From positions 930,001-994,000 of the forward strand of contig NZ_CP014327.1 in the NCBI RefSeq assembly GCF_000812665.2: a DNA stretch of 64,000 nucleotides, given 5' to 3'. Shown piece after piece: positions 43,499-52,294 of this stretch (positions within the stretch are counted from its first letter, which is position 1; the number at the start of each line of letters is the position of its first letter). The notes beneath the pieces are model-generated. The model searched no databases and was not told where the DNA came from. It saw only the letters and a list, made by a program, of their open reading frames with translations. This stretch comes from Falsihalocynthiibacter arcticus. GTDB lineage: Bacteria; Pseudomonadota; Alphaproteobacteria; Rhodobacterales; Rhodobacteraceae. Made by a program: the position numbers and the translations under genes.

Positions 43499-44290
43499 TC
43501 AAATCTTACCTTCCAAACGCCATTGCTCCAGCATCTGCCGACTGATTTCAAAATGCATCGAATCTTCCCGGGTGAAACCCGCGCCCCAGACCCAGCCTTC
43601 TTCGTTAAAAAAATCCGCCAAAATGGTCAGGCCCAATTGGGTCTTTCCATCGCCCAGCGTATCAAGGTGTCCGTCGATATTTAGATCAACAGCCAAGCCA
43701 AAGGAATGGGTAGACGTGCGCCCAACGGTGCCACGAATTTGCCGCACACAAAGCGCGCCAGCAGTGTTTATGCGCTCATAAAGGTCGGGGTCCGTTGCGC
43801 GAACTTTTTCAAACACACGGTTCAAACTATCGACCGCAGGCTGAAGCATATTCACTTTTATCGGCCCCACATCTGCCAAAACCAACAGATCCTTAAGTTT
43901 TGGATTGGTCATCGGTTCGCAATCGTCGCTCAGAACTTCCCTAGGTCGCCCCAAGAAAGATTCCAAAAAAGACGGCCCACCCACCACAATTCCCTTGTTT
44001 ACTTCGCGTCGGTTTGCAATCAAAACCACCTGTGCATAAGCATCCAAAATGGTATTCGGTCCCTCTTTTACAAAAGGTTGGTCGTTCATCTGAGGCATAG
44101 CCTGCGGAGCCGACCCCAATTGCTGAACTTGATTTTGCAGAGCTTCGATCTGGCCACGAAGCGCTTCGATCTGCTGTCGCAACCCTTCAATCTCAATCCG
44201 TGCGCCGCTGTCAATTCCGGGTTCATTGGAATAATCGTCCTGCCCGCGACCTGTTTGAATGACCAGCCAAGCTAGGGCTACCAAAAGCAA
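43499..44290 (-). CDS. Membrane-anchored M15-type D-Ala-D-Ala carboxypeptidase-like protein
   Basis: The C-terminal domain has the zinc-peptidase pattern of the M15 family: STHSFGLAVDLN with His and Asp ligands, then W-x-WGAGF and DSMHFEI with a third histidine. An N-terminal hydrophobic segment is followed by a heptad coiled coil (IEGLRQQIEALRGQIEALQN). The protein likely faces the periplasm and trims peptidoglycan peptides. The start is uncertain. The longest conventional start is TTG at 44290, but it truncates the membrane helix and has no ribosome-binding site. A CTG at 44329 gives a basic start (KRLIPIVV), a full helix, and AGGA 9 bp upstream. Confidence 0.8.
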   Translation of the reverse strand: MLLVALAWLVIQTGRGQDDYSNEPGIDSGARIEIEGLRQQIEALRGQIEALQNQVQQLGSAPQAMPQMNDQPFVKEGPNTILDAYAQVVLIANRREVNKGIVVGGPSFLESFLGRPREVLSDDCEPMTNPKLKDLLVLADVGPIKVNMLQPAVDSLNRVFEKVRATDPDLYERINTAGALCVRQIRGTVGRTSTHSFGLAVDLNIDGHLDTLGDGKTQLGLTILADFFNEEGWVWGAGFTREDSMHFEISRQMLEQWRLEGKI

Positions 44291-44514
44291 AACAATCGTC
44301 AGGACAACAATGGGGATGAGGCGCTTCAGTGGAAATATTCCTGATTGATCTATTCGTTTAATGTTTGCGGTAAGCCTTGCCGCGTGTCAACAGTCACGCA
44401 ATATACAGCGTGATACTGGCCATCTTCAAGAATTATGAAAGTGATTTTAAAAGCAAGCCATGTTACGGTAATCATGAAGAACATTTATGTTCCATTTCAA
44501 TGGAGTTTTTAGGC

Positions 44515-45108
44515 ATGACAAAACACGGTTTAATCCTTTTCACATCAGCTATAGTGGCGCTCACGACTTTCGGCTCCCCTGTATTTTCGCAATCCACCAA
44601 CGATATGACCGCTGAGGAAATGACAGAACGGTTTAGTGCCCAAAAAACCCGTGGCCTTGTTGTTGCGGTTCCCGCCAACGAAAATGCGACCGAAACCGAT
44701 GCAGCGGCACAAGAGACTGTTGCGGCCACCGTCGCTCCAACAGCGGAACTGAACACGGATATTGTCCCCAAGGACGAACAAGTAAATCTGAATGTTTCCT
44801 TTGATTTTGACTCAGCGGCCTTGCGCAGCGATCAACTCCCAAAGCTGGTTGAATTATGCTCAGCTCTCAAAGCGGCCGATGTTCAACAAATTCGTATTCT
44901 TGGGCACACGGATGCCTCCGGTTCTGCGGAGTATAACGAACGCCTTTCAAAATTGCGGGCCGAAGAAGTTAAACGTTTCCTTGTCACCGACTGCGGGTTC
45001 CCTGAGGATCGTATGGAAGCGCTTGGCGTTGGCGAACGCAATCTGTTTGATCCCGCAGACCCCAATGCCGATAAAAACCGTCGGGTCGAGTTTCAGGCAC
45101 TTGGCTAA
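44515..45108 (+). CDS. OmpA-family peptidoglycan-binding protein, T6SS neighbour
   Basis: A 197-residue exported protein. The signal peptide ends near PVFSQS. A Thr/Ala/Glu-rich linker (about 25-85) leads to an OmpA-like domain (NVSFDFDSAALRSDQ, ILGHTDASGSAEYNERLS, GVGERNLFDPADPNADKNR). These contact diaminopimelate in peptidoglycan. The start at 44515 gives the signal peptide directly, with TGGAG upstream. It lies 54 bp before ppkA and probably shares its transcript, so it may stabilise the T6SS membrane complex on the cell wall. Confidence 0.88.
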   Translation: MTKHGLILFTSAIVALTTFGSPVFSQSTNDMTAEEMTERFSAQKTRGLVVAVPANENATETDAAAQETVAATVAPTAELNTDIVPKDEQVNLNVSFDFDSAALRSDQLPKLVELCSALKAADVQQIRILGHTDASGSAEYNERLSKLRAEEVKRFLVTDCGFPEDRMEALGVGERNLFDPADPNADKNRRVEFQALG

Positions 45109-45162
45109 ATTCGGTGCAAGCCGTTCCTCCACACCCCCTAAAGAATCGCGCAAGGATATTCT

Positions 45163-47346
45163 GTGAATTCAAATAGCAATCGCGGTATTTTTCAGATCGG
45201 CGATGTGCTGAACAATACTTACAGAATTGAAAAAGTCCTTGGTCGCGGTGGTACATCCGAAGTGTACCTCGCCACCAGTGTAATTTCTGGTCGCGTCATG
45301 GCACTCAAAGCGCTGCGACCAGAGTACTCGTTGGATGAGGATTTTCGCGCGCTGATGACTCGCGAAGAGGACATGCGCGAAATCCGTCATGATGCAATTG
45401 TGCGGTATTATGACAACCAACAGACCGACAGCGGGCTGATCTATTTGGTGATGGATTATGTCGAAGGGCCGGGACTTGATAGAAAAATCAAGGACGGTGG
45501 GATGCCCGCCGACGAGCTGCTCATTTTGTGCAAACGCGTCACCGAAGGGTTGGTCGCGGCCCACAAGAAAAACATCGTTCATCGTGACCTTTCACCAGAT
45601 AATATAATTCTGCGCGACGGCAATCCGCATGATGCCGTGATCATTGATTTTGGCATTGCAAAGGATACCAATCCTGGTGCCGAGACGGTTGTTGGCAATG
45701 AATTCGCAGGCAAGTACGCCTATGCCGCACCCGAACAACTTAGCGGTCAAACGGATGCCCGTGCGGACATCTATTCCCTCGGCGCGCTTTTGCTGGCGAC
45801 CTACCGAGGTAAAGCGCCCGATATTGGCAACAACCCGATGGAGGTCATCAAGCGAAAGTCAGAGGTCCTTGATACATCTGGCGTTCCAGAACCCCTAAAA
45901 TCGCTCCTTGATGCCATGACGCGCCCCGACCGCGAGTTTCGTTTGCAATCAGCACAAGCAGTCCTTGATCGACTTCAGAACCCACAGGATAGCACCTCGG
46001 AAATTCCGACGGATTTGGAGGACATGGACCGCACAGTCATCGCCCCACTTTCCAAGGCCAAGCCCAAAACCACACCCTCCGCCTCCCCTAAAACAACTGA
46101 GAACAAGAGCACGCGCCAAGATCCACAACCTCCTAAAAAATCGCGCAGCCTCCTTATCCCTACTCTAGCGGTCCTGCTGGTTTTGGCAGGCGGCGCCGGC
46201 GGATATTTTTCTGGGTTGTTCGGCGGACTTGTCACGACGAGCTACCCTGTTGCCGATCCCTTTACCTTCGTGGCCAGTCGTTCGGAAAACGGAACTGCAC
46301 AGGCGGTTGGCAACGTTCCTTCCGAAGACATACAGCTGGAACTGACCCAATTAATAACCAAGTTGGGCGGCTCAGCAGAGTTGACTTTGGCCAGTGGAGA
46401 GATTGCCGAAACTTGGGGGAAAGATGTCCTGCAGTTGGTCAATAATGTTAGTGGCCTGCCCGAATGGCGCGTCCTCCTGAATGCCAATCAAGTGCGCATC
46501 ACGGGCCTCACCAATGACGCGTCTGAACAGCAACGCCTAAATGATTTATTCGCCGGAAACGGTATTCCCGCCGGTTTAACCGGTACCGCGAATATTGAAC
46601 TGGGACCCCGAATCCTACCGGTTGCCGCGCTCCTACCAGCACTCAACGGCTATGCCGATTGCGGCGAGTTACAAGTCATCAACCCGCCCGCGATTGGCTA
46701 TTCCAATGCCGACGTGATCAGTGTCACGGGCCGTGTTGCGAGCGATACCACGCAGGGAAATTTGGCGGAAACTTTGGCCGCGATTATTGGCGAGCGATCC
46801 CTCGATCTAGACTTCGAGGTGCTAAATCCCACTCTTTGTTCGATAAGCGGCGCCCTGCCTATGGTCCCGACGGGCGGCGTTGGCGTCACCTTTGGATTGG
46901 GGCCAGACAACACACCAAACCCAACGGGCACATTCTTTGTTGGGGACAATCCCATCATCGACATCACCTTGCCCGCCGACCTCACGGATGGGTATTTATT
47001 CGTATCTGCCTTGGATGTTTCGGGTAGTGTTTTTCACCTTTTGCCTAACGTATTGATCAAAGATAACAGCATCGCCTCCTTGCGCGATGGACGCAGCGGA
47101 CCAATCGACATTCGGGTTGCTTACAGTCTTGATGACGCGGCAGATGGCAGTAAATTGGCGTTCAATGTCGATGCCACATCGCTGGGGAAAACCCAAATTA
47201 TCGCGATCTACTCTGACACACAAATATTCGATGGCATACGCCCAACAACGGAATCCGCTGGCGGTTATGCGGCGGCTCTCAAGGCACGTTCGGGCACAAT
47301 TCGCTCGCTTGATAGCCGGATACTCACCACGGCAGAAAGGCCATAA
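45163..47346 (+). CDS. ppkA: PpkA, T6SS-associated Ser/Thr protein kinase
   Basis: An inner-membrane eukaryotic-like kinase of 727 residues. The Gly-rich loop is at 27-31 (GRGGT), the ATP lysine is K49, the catalytic HRD is at 140-142 (HRDLSPDNI) and DFG is at 162-164. A juxtamembrane linker (about 275-328) contains DRTVI with T291, and a membrane helix spans 329-350. The periplasmic part is a repeat-rich domain of unclear fold. In Agrobacterium and Pseudomonas, PpkA phosphorylates T6SS parts and its effect is reversed by PppA. Start is GTG 45163 with AAGGAT upstream. It converges with pppA. Confidence 0.93.
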   Translation: MNSNSNRGIFQIGDVLNNTYRIEKVLGRGGTSEVYLATSVISGRVMALKALRPEYSLDEDFRALMTREEDMREIRHDAIVRYYDNQQTDSGLIYLVMDYVEGPGLDRKIKDGGMPADELLILCKRVTEGLVAAHKKNIVHRDLSPDNIILRDGNPHDAVIIDFGIAKDTNPGAETVVGNEFAGKYAYAAPEQLSGQTDARADIYSLGALLLATYRGKAPDIGNNPMEVIKRKSEVLDTSGVPEPLKSLLDAMTRPDREFRLQSAQAVLDRLQNPQDSTSEIPTDLEDMDRTVIAPLSKAKPKTTPSASPKTTENKSTRQDPQPPKKSRSLLIPTLAVLLVLAGGAGGYFSGLFGGLVTTSYPVADPFTFVASRSENGTAQAVGNVPSEDIQLELTQLITKLGGSAELTLASGEIAETWGKDVLQLVNNVSGLPEWRVLLNANQVRITGLTNDASEQQRLNDLFAGNGIPAGLTGTANIELGPRILPVAALLPALNGYADCGELQVINPPAIGYSNADVISVTGRVASDTTQGNLAETLAAIIGERSLDLDFEVLNPTLCSISGALPMVPTGGVGVTFGLGPDNTPNPTGTFFVGDNPIIDITLPADLTDGYLFVSALDVSGSVFHLLPNVLIKDNSIASLRDGRSGPIDIRVAYSLDDAADGSKLAFNVDATSLGKTQIIAIYSDTQIFDGIRPTTESAGGYAAALKARSGTIRSLDSRILTTAERP

Positions 47347-47355
47347 ATCAGGTCA

Positions 47356-47378
47356 GCCTGCGCGCAAAACGCGTAGGC
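47356..47378. terminator. Hairpin between convergent ppkA and pppA
   Basis: A 9-bp stem with one G-T pair (GCCTGCGCG and CGCGTAGGC) and a 5-base loop lies between two stop codons only 42 bp apart. It has no U-tract on either side, so terminator function is only likely from its position. Confidence 0.35.
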
Positions 47379-47388
47379 CACCCACCCG

Positions 47389-48102
47389 CTAAGCGACATC
47401 CACAACGATGATGGAAATGTTGTCCGCGCCACCGCCCTCCAAGGCGATATTCAGAAGTTTCTCGGAAACAGTTTCAATCGGCGCTCCCGTGATCGCTTGC
47501 TGCAATTTTTCAAACCCTGCGTATTTATTCAAGCCATCGGAACACAGTAAAAACCGGTCACCAGGCTCCAAGGTTCCGCGTATTTTATCAAGCTCAAGGT
47601 CATCGCCGACCCCTACAGCCCGCGTAATCGCGTTTGATTGTGGGTGGTGCTCGGCTTCGTCCCACGTCAACTGCCCCGCGTGGACCAGTTCAGCTACCAG
47701 CGAATGGTCCGAGGTTAACAGCTCAATTTTGCCGTCGCGCAACCGATAAAGGCGACAGTCCCCCGCCCAAAAGCAAACAAGGTGCTGCCCCGAAATCATC
47801 AGCGCAACCACGGCCGCACCGATGGTACCGCCGCCGCGCGATTCAATTTCGTCCAATATGATTTGATGCGCGTCAAAAATAGCCTTACGCAACGCTACCA
47901 TTCGATCGGCAGGCTCAAGATCAAGTGGTAGCATCGCAACGGCATCGACAATCGTTTGCGACGCAAAATCGCCTCCCGAATACCCTCCCATACCATCGGC
48001 CACGACCCAGATATTTTGGTCCCCTAATGCAAGGATACTGTCTTCGTTGATTTTGCGAACTTTCCCAACATGGGTCACTGCGTTATGGCGTATCGCCCTC
48101 AT
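47389..48102 (-). CDS. pppA: PppA, T6SS-associated PP2C-type protein phosphatase
   Basis: Removes phosphate placed by PpkA and so resets T6SS activity. The 237-residue protein has the PP2C metal-binding motifs in order: VRKINEDS, VADGMGGY, WAGDCRLYRL, LLCSDGL and GGADNISII. It has no membrane segment. Its start overlaps the tagF stop by 4 bp. In Agrobacterium TagF and PppA are one fused protein; here they are two coupled genes. Confidence 0.94.
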   Translation of the reverse strand: MRAIRHNAVTHVGKVRKINEDSILALGDQNIWVVADGMGGYSGGDFASQTIVDAVAMLPLDLEPADRMVALRKAIFDAHQIILDEIESRGGGTIGAAVVALMISGQHLVCFWAGDCRLYRLRDGKIELLTSDHSLVAELVHAGQLTWDEAEHHPQSNAITRAVGVGDDLELDKIRGTLEPGDRFLLCSDGLNKYAGFEKLQQAITGAPIETVSEKLLNIALEGGGADNISIIVVDVA

Positions 48103-48722
48103 GTCTGTGCCCCTATCCGTTGGTCATTTGTGTTCCAAATTGCGGCCTCTAAATTAAAAAGCCCTTCCATTTCACACTCATCCGGCAAACCAGAACACCG
48201 GATAGTCCGCGTGTCCTCGTCAAGACGCGCGCTCCAAACGCTGGTAGGCGATATGTCACGGGATTTTGGTGAAGCCTGAGGACCTTCCCCAACGAGCGGA
48301 ATGGCACTCAAACGCGTGCTTAACGCCTCGGTGGTCATGCTGTCTTCGAGCGCATCTAGGGCGACAAGTTCCAATTCCTCAAAGGTCGCCGTTGCGGACA
48401 AATGTGCCTCAGAAACCTCAGTTAACAAGGCGATTGGCGTGACCAACGTAAGAGGAAACGCCCGCCCAACCCGATCCACTGACGGCATTAGAACGCCCAT
48501 CGCTGCATTTTGCCCCGCAAGTGCAGGGCTTAACGTAAACCGCCAAATCGGTGCGGACATATAGCAGGCCTGCCAATCTTCCCCGAGTGAATTGCGCACA
48601 TTACTCAGGCCCATCTGAAGCCATTGGTCCCACGGTCGCACAAAGTCCGACGAAACATTAATTCGGAAGAAATCTCCCAAACTGGGAATTTTCCCAAAGG
48701 CACCAAACCCAGCCACGATCAA
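48099..48722 (-). CDS. tagF: TagF, T6SS post-translational repressor
   Basis: A 207-residue cytoplasmic protein. The N-terminal signature GAFGKIPSLGDFFR, followed by VRPWDQWLQ and the VDRVGRAFPLTLV region, identifies TagF (DUF2094). TagF dampens T6SS assembly, in Agrobacterium by interaction with the FHA protein. The likely start is TTG 48722, which overlaps the tssM stop (TTGA); a GTG at 48716 is the alternative. Overlaps on both sides tie it to tssM and pppA. Confidence 0.92.
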   Translation of the reverse strand: MIVAGFGAFGKIPSLGDFFRINVSSDFVRPWDQWLQMGLSNVRNSLGEDWQACYMSAPIWRFTLSPALAGQNAAMGVLMPSVDRVGRAFPLTLVTPIALLTEVSEAHLSATATFEELELVALDALEDSMTTEALSTRLSAIPLVGEGPQASPKSRDISPTSVWSARLDEDTRTIRCSGLPDECEMEGLFNLEAAIWNTNDQRIGAQT

Positions 48723-51700
48723 AAAGATTTCGGGCAGCTGAATTTGGTCAGCGCCGGTAAAGCAAAGGGATTGAGGGCCGTGCTGGTCTGCATCTGAAAG
48801 ATCGCAATGCGCCCGCCAATATTAAAAATGACCCGTTTTCTATCGGGAACATTCGTGTTGCGAACCTCGGCTGAGTCTAACATGCGAAACCACGCCCACG
48901 GTCCCGTTTGTGTGATCGCACTTTCCGAATTTCTTTTCTCCGGAGTGAACGATATGCGTGCACCACCAACGGGTCCGGGCCAACGTACAGCGGCCGGTCG
49001 AGGGATTTTATCTTTATGCTGAAAAGTCACGGGCTGCCCGTCAATCTCCAACAGAATTCCGCGCGCTTTTGGATCAAGTGCTTCGGGCGTCATTTGAAAG
49101 CCGACGTTGATCACAGGCGACCCCGCAAAGAAGGCGTCCCGAATTTGCGCCGCATTCTCGAACTGCTGCAACACGGCCTGAGAGATCCCCAAATCGGTAT
49201 TGTTGACCTGTTTAAAGCTCCAAGGGCTTGTCTGAACATCCACAAATTTTGCGAGGTTGTCTTTGAAAAACTTGTCCATCTCCCCGTCGGGACGGAACAA
49301 TGTCGCAAAGTCTGGAATCGCAGCCTCAGCCCGAGCGCGGTGTGTAAACGGATACGTGTTGTTAGCGACGCGTTCGCAGATTGGCAGAACCGTTTGCTGC
49401 CACTGGGCGTTTATCCCAGCGCGCGTTCCCTCCGTGGCAATCCCTGACGAACCAACAACAATTTGCGAAGACCACCGCTTCATAGGTCCGTTTGAAACCC
49501 GACCGACGGCTGCCTGAAACCGCTGGAGTGCAACACTTGAATCTTGTGGATTACCGATGCCACCCGCGAAATTAAGATTGCTAAGATCCTGATACACATC
49601 CTTGAGGATATCGATCAATTCATCCAACTGTGACCCTTGCCCTTCGGGTTTGTTTGTCAATTGGTGCAGCCACGCAAAGTGATCCTCGACAAACTGGCCC
49701 GGAGGTTGTGGTTTACCGCCTGTTTCAGTTTGCGCTGAGGTCATGGCCTCTAGGAAAATCCGCCCATTCGTGGAAAGCCCGCGTCGCGCCAGACGCGTTC
49801 CGATGGTTTGCGCCCCATCCGCAACCGCCGCTGTACCATTCCCTTCATCGCTCTCGGCGGTTAGGTTTGTTTCGTAAGATACCGCTTCCAAAACATTTCC
49901 AATGGGCGAGGTTGGCCCAGAAAGCACGTTGGTGACTTCGACAGCATTCGCCAAGTCACTCATGGGAATAATATCGAGATCGCCGAGCAACGTGTCGTAT
50001 TGCAAGACGAAATCACCATAATAGAGGTCCAAAACATCTCGACTCATTGCCATAAGTGCGGCTTGGCTTTGTTCCTGTTGCGCGCTTTCGCCGAGGACCC
50101 AGCTTTCGCGCTGAATGCGGGTTGCGATACCTAGAGCTTCCTCCAGAAAAACTTCGTTGAAGCCGGCGTAGGTGTAAATGCCGGGAATCCCGTCGTTAAG
50201 TTGCTTGCCCGATGAGCGACTAAAGGCGCGCGTAATAGCAGGGCCACCGATATCCGTGAGCCGCCAAGCAGGAAGCTCTGTCGCTGCGGCGGAATTGATA
50301 ATCCCGTTATACACCCGCTGCGATTGTGGCATTTGCGTCAACACACGTTGCACCGCCTCGACCAAATCATTATTCAGCGCGATGGGGTCAAGGGGCGCAG
50401 ATAACAGAACGTCCAAATGCCCAAGCAAGTCTTCTCGCATGGGTTCGCCACGAGTATCGGGAAACGCCTGTTCCCAATCGGATTGCATCCAGTTGATGAT
50501 TAAATCGCGATTGAGCGGACCAACCTGCCCCAAAATGAGGTAAACTTTCAAAGCGTCATAGAGCAAATCAGGATTGTTGATGTTTGTTTGCAGTTGGTTT
50601 TCAAGTCGCAAGAAAAGCCGTGGCAGCAAAAATTGGTTCAACGACGCCCGATAGCTTTGACGCTCTTGGTTGTTCATGATTTTGCCTTGAAACAGGCCCC
50701 ATCCCCTGCCTTCGGACGATAGATCAGCGTCCATTTGTGGATTGTCAGGAAGATCGCGCAGAATGTTGAGCGCGGGGATAATAGACGCCAGATCGGTGTC
50801 ACCGACAGGGTTTGGCGGAATTTGAGCAATGGCCGACCGATAGGCATCGAGGTCTGTTTGGGTGGCCTTGGCAACGGCTGTATTGCCCTGAAAACTCTGT
50901 GCCCAAACGACGCCCATAAAGATCGCGGCGGAAATAGCGGCGGCAAAAGCGGCGCGTTTGGTCCATCGATACCGACGTTCTACCTTGTCGTCCGCCGAAA
51001 CAAGACCAGCTTCTTGAAAGATCACCTGATCAAAGAGGCGCGTCAGGAAATAGGATCGCCCCGTTCCGCGCCCCGAGCCAATCGCTTGGCGACCAATGCC
51101 AAAGGTGCGGGCCATGCCCATCATCAAACGGTCAATCGGCGTGCCTTCTTGGGTGCCCGACGTGAAGTAAATTCCCCGAAGCATTTGGCGATCTTCGAAT
51201 TTATTCTCTTGAAAGAGCTCCGCTAAAAACGTCTGCGCGACCCCTTGAACTGAGGCCACTTGCGCAGGGAAACTCGCGATCATACTACGGCGCTGAATGT
51301 CGGTCTCGTTCTGCATCCGCTCCAAGGATTGCGCATTCAAGCGTTGCAACAACAGCGAAAATTCCTCATCAAACGTAGCAATCGGCGACACTTTGGCCTT
51401 TTTGGTGATCAACGGCAGCGTGAAGCCCCAGACCTGCTCGCGCTCCACTTTGCCCAAAGGTTCGTAAAACTCGGAGAAACCCGCGATCAAATCGGCTTTG
51501 GTAAACAGCACGTAAACAGGAAAGTGCACCCCAAGTTTTTCGCGCAACTCTTGTAACCGACGGCGCAATGCGACCGCGTGGCCTTTTTGGGTTAGCTCAT
51601 CTTGCATCGAAAGATCAGACAGGCTGATGGCAATAATGGCCCCGTTAATCGGCTGTCTTTTGCGATGTTTTTTAAGTAGCCCCAGAAATCCAAGCCACGC

Positions 51701-52294
51701 CGCGTTATCGGCTTCGGCATCGCTTTCTTGGGTGGTATAGCGTCCCGCCGTATCGACCAAAACGGCATTGTCCGTAAACCACCAGTCGCAATTTCGCGTG
51801 CCACCAACACCGCCAACAGCGGTTTTTCCAATTTCATCCGCGAGAGGAAACTGCAGACCAGAATTGACAATCGCGGTGGTTTTCCCCGCACCGGGTGGGC
51901 CAATAATGACGTACCAAGGCAGCTGGTACAAGTGTTTGCGCCCGTGTTTGGATTTGCGCAGACCGAGCATCGCGGCCTTCAGCTTGGCGCCCATTTCACC
52001 AAGTTCTTCGGTCACGGCCTCATCTGGCGCACCCGTCTCATCGGCCATGCTTGCAAAGTCATCGGCAAGGTCTGTGTCACGTTTGCTGTGGACCAACAAA
52101 ATCGTGAGAATAATCAGAAGCGCAACGATCCAGAGAAGGGCCAACCCAATAAGGCGCCCCATAACACTGTCAAATGGATGCCAATCGCCAAACCCTAGAA
52201 AGCCCCCGAGGAACCAAAGGCAAACCGACAAAATGAGCGAGAGGATGACGGTAATGCCAACCCCCGATCCTAAGGCTTTAAGCACTTTCTTCAT
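48719..52294 (-). CDS. tssM: TssM (IcmF), T6SS membrane-complex ATPase-like protein
   Basis: The large inner-membrane and periplasmic subunit of the T6SS trans-envelope complex, 1191 residues. Membrane helices lie at about 10-33, 47-68 and 443-462. The cytoplasmic domain between has an intact Walker A at 132-139 (GPPGAGKT) and a Walker B-like VLVDTAGRY. A long periplasmic region follows with the C-terminal beta domain that meets the outer membrane. It overlaps tssL and tagF by 4 bp each. No tssJ lipoprotein gene is seen in the operon within this window, which fits Agrobacterium-type systems. Confidence 0.95.
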   Translation of the reverse strand: MKKVLKALGSGVGITVILSLILSVCLWFLGGFLGFGDWHPFDSVMGRLIGLALLWIVALLIILTILLVHSKRDTDLADDFASMADETGAPDEAVTEELGEMGAKLKAAMLGLRKSKHGRKHLYQLPWYVIIGPPGAGKTTAIVNSGLQFPLADEIGKTAVGGVGGTRNCDWWFTDNAVLVDTAGRYTTQESDAEADNAAWLGFLGLLKKHRKRQPINGAIIAISLSDLSMQDELTQKGHAVALRRRLQELREKLGVHFPVYVLFTKADLIAGFSEFYEPLGKVEREQVWGFTLPLITKKAKVSPIATFDEEFSLLLQRLNAQSLERMQNETDIQRRSMIASFPAQVASVQGVAQTFLAELFQENKFEDRQMLRGIYFTSGTQEGTPIDRLMMGMARTFGIGRQAIGSGRGTGRSYFLTRLFDQVIFQEAGLVSADDKVERRYRWTKRAAFAAAISAAIFMGVVWAQSFQGNTAVAKATQTDLDAYRSAIAQIPPNPVGDTDLASIIPALNILRDLPDNPQMDADLSSEGRGWGLFQGKIMNNQERQSYRASLNQFLLPRLFLRLENQLQTNINNPDLLYDALKVYLILGQVGPLNRDLIINWMQSDWEQAFPDTRGEPMREDLLGHLDVLLSAPLDPIALNNDLVEAVQRVLTQMPQSQRVYNGIINSAAATELPAWRLTDIGGPAITRAFSRSSGKQLNDGIPGIYTYAGFNEVFLEEALGIATRIQRESWVLGESAQQEQSQAALMAMSRDVLDLYYGDFVLQYDTLLGDLDIIPMSDLANAVEVTNVLSGPTSPIGNVLEAVSYETNLTAESDEGNGTAAVADGAQTIGTRLARRGLSTNGRIFLEAMTSAQTETGGKPQPPGQFVEDHFAWLHQLTNKPEGQGSQLDELIDILKDVYQDLSNLNFAGGIGNPQDSSVALQRFQAAVGRVSNGPMKRWSSQIVVGSSGIATEGTRAGINAQWQQTVLPICERVANNTYPFTHRARAEAAIPDFATLFRPDGEMDKFFKDNLAKFVDVQTSPWSFKQVNNTDLGISQAVLQQFENAAQIRDAFFAGSPVINVGFQMTPEALDPKARGILLEIDGQPVTFQHKDKIPRPAAVRWPGPVGGARISFTPEKRNSESAITQTGPWAWFRMLDSAEVRNTNVPDRKRVIFNIGGRIAIFQMQTSTALNPFALPALTKFSCPKSF

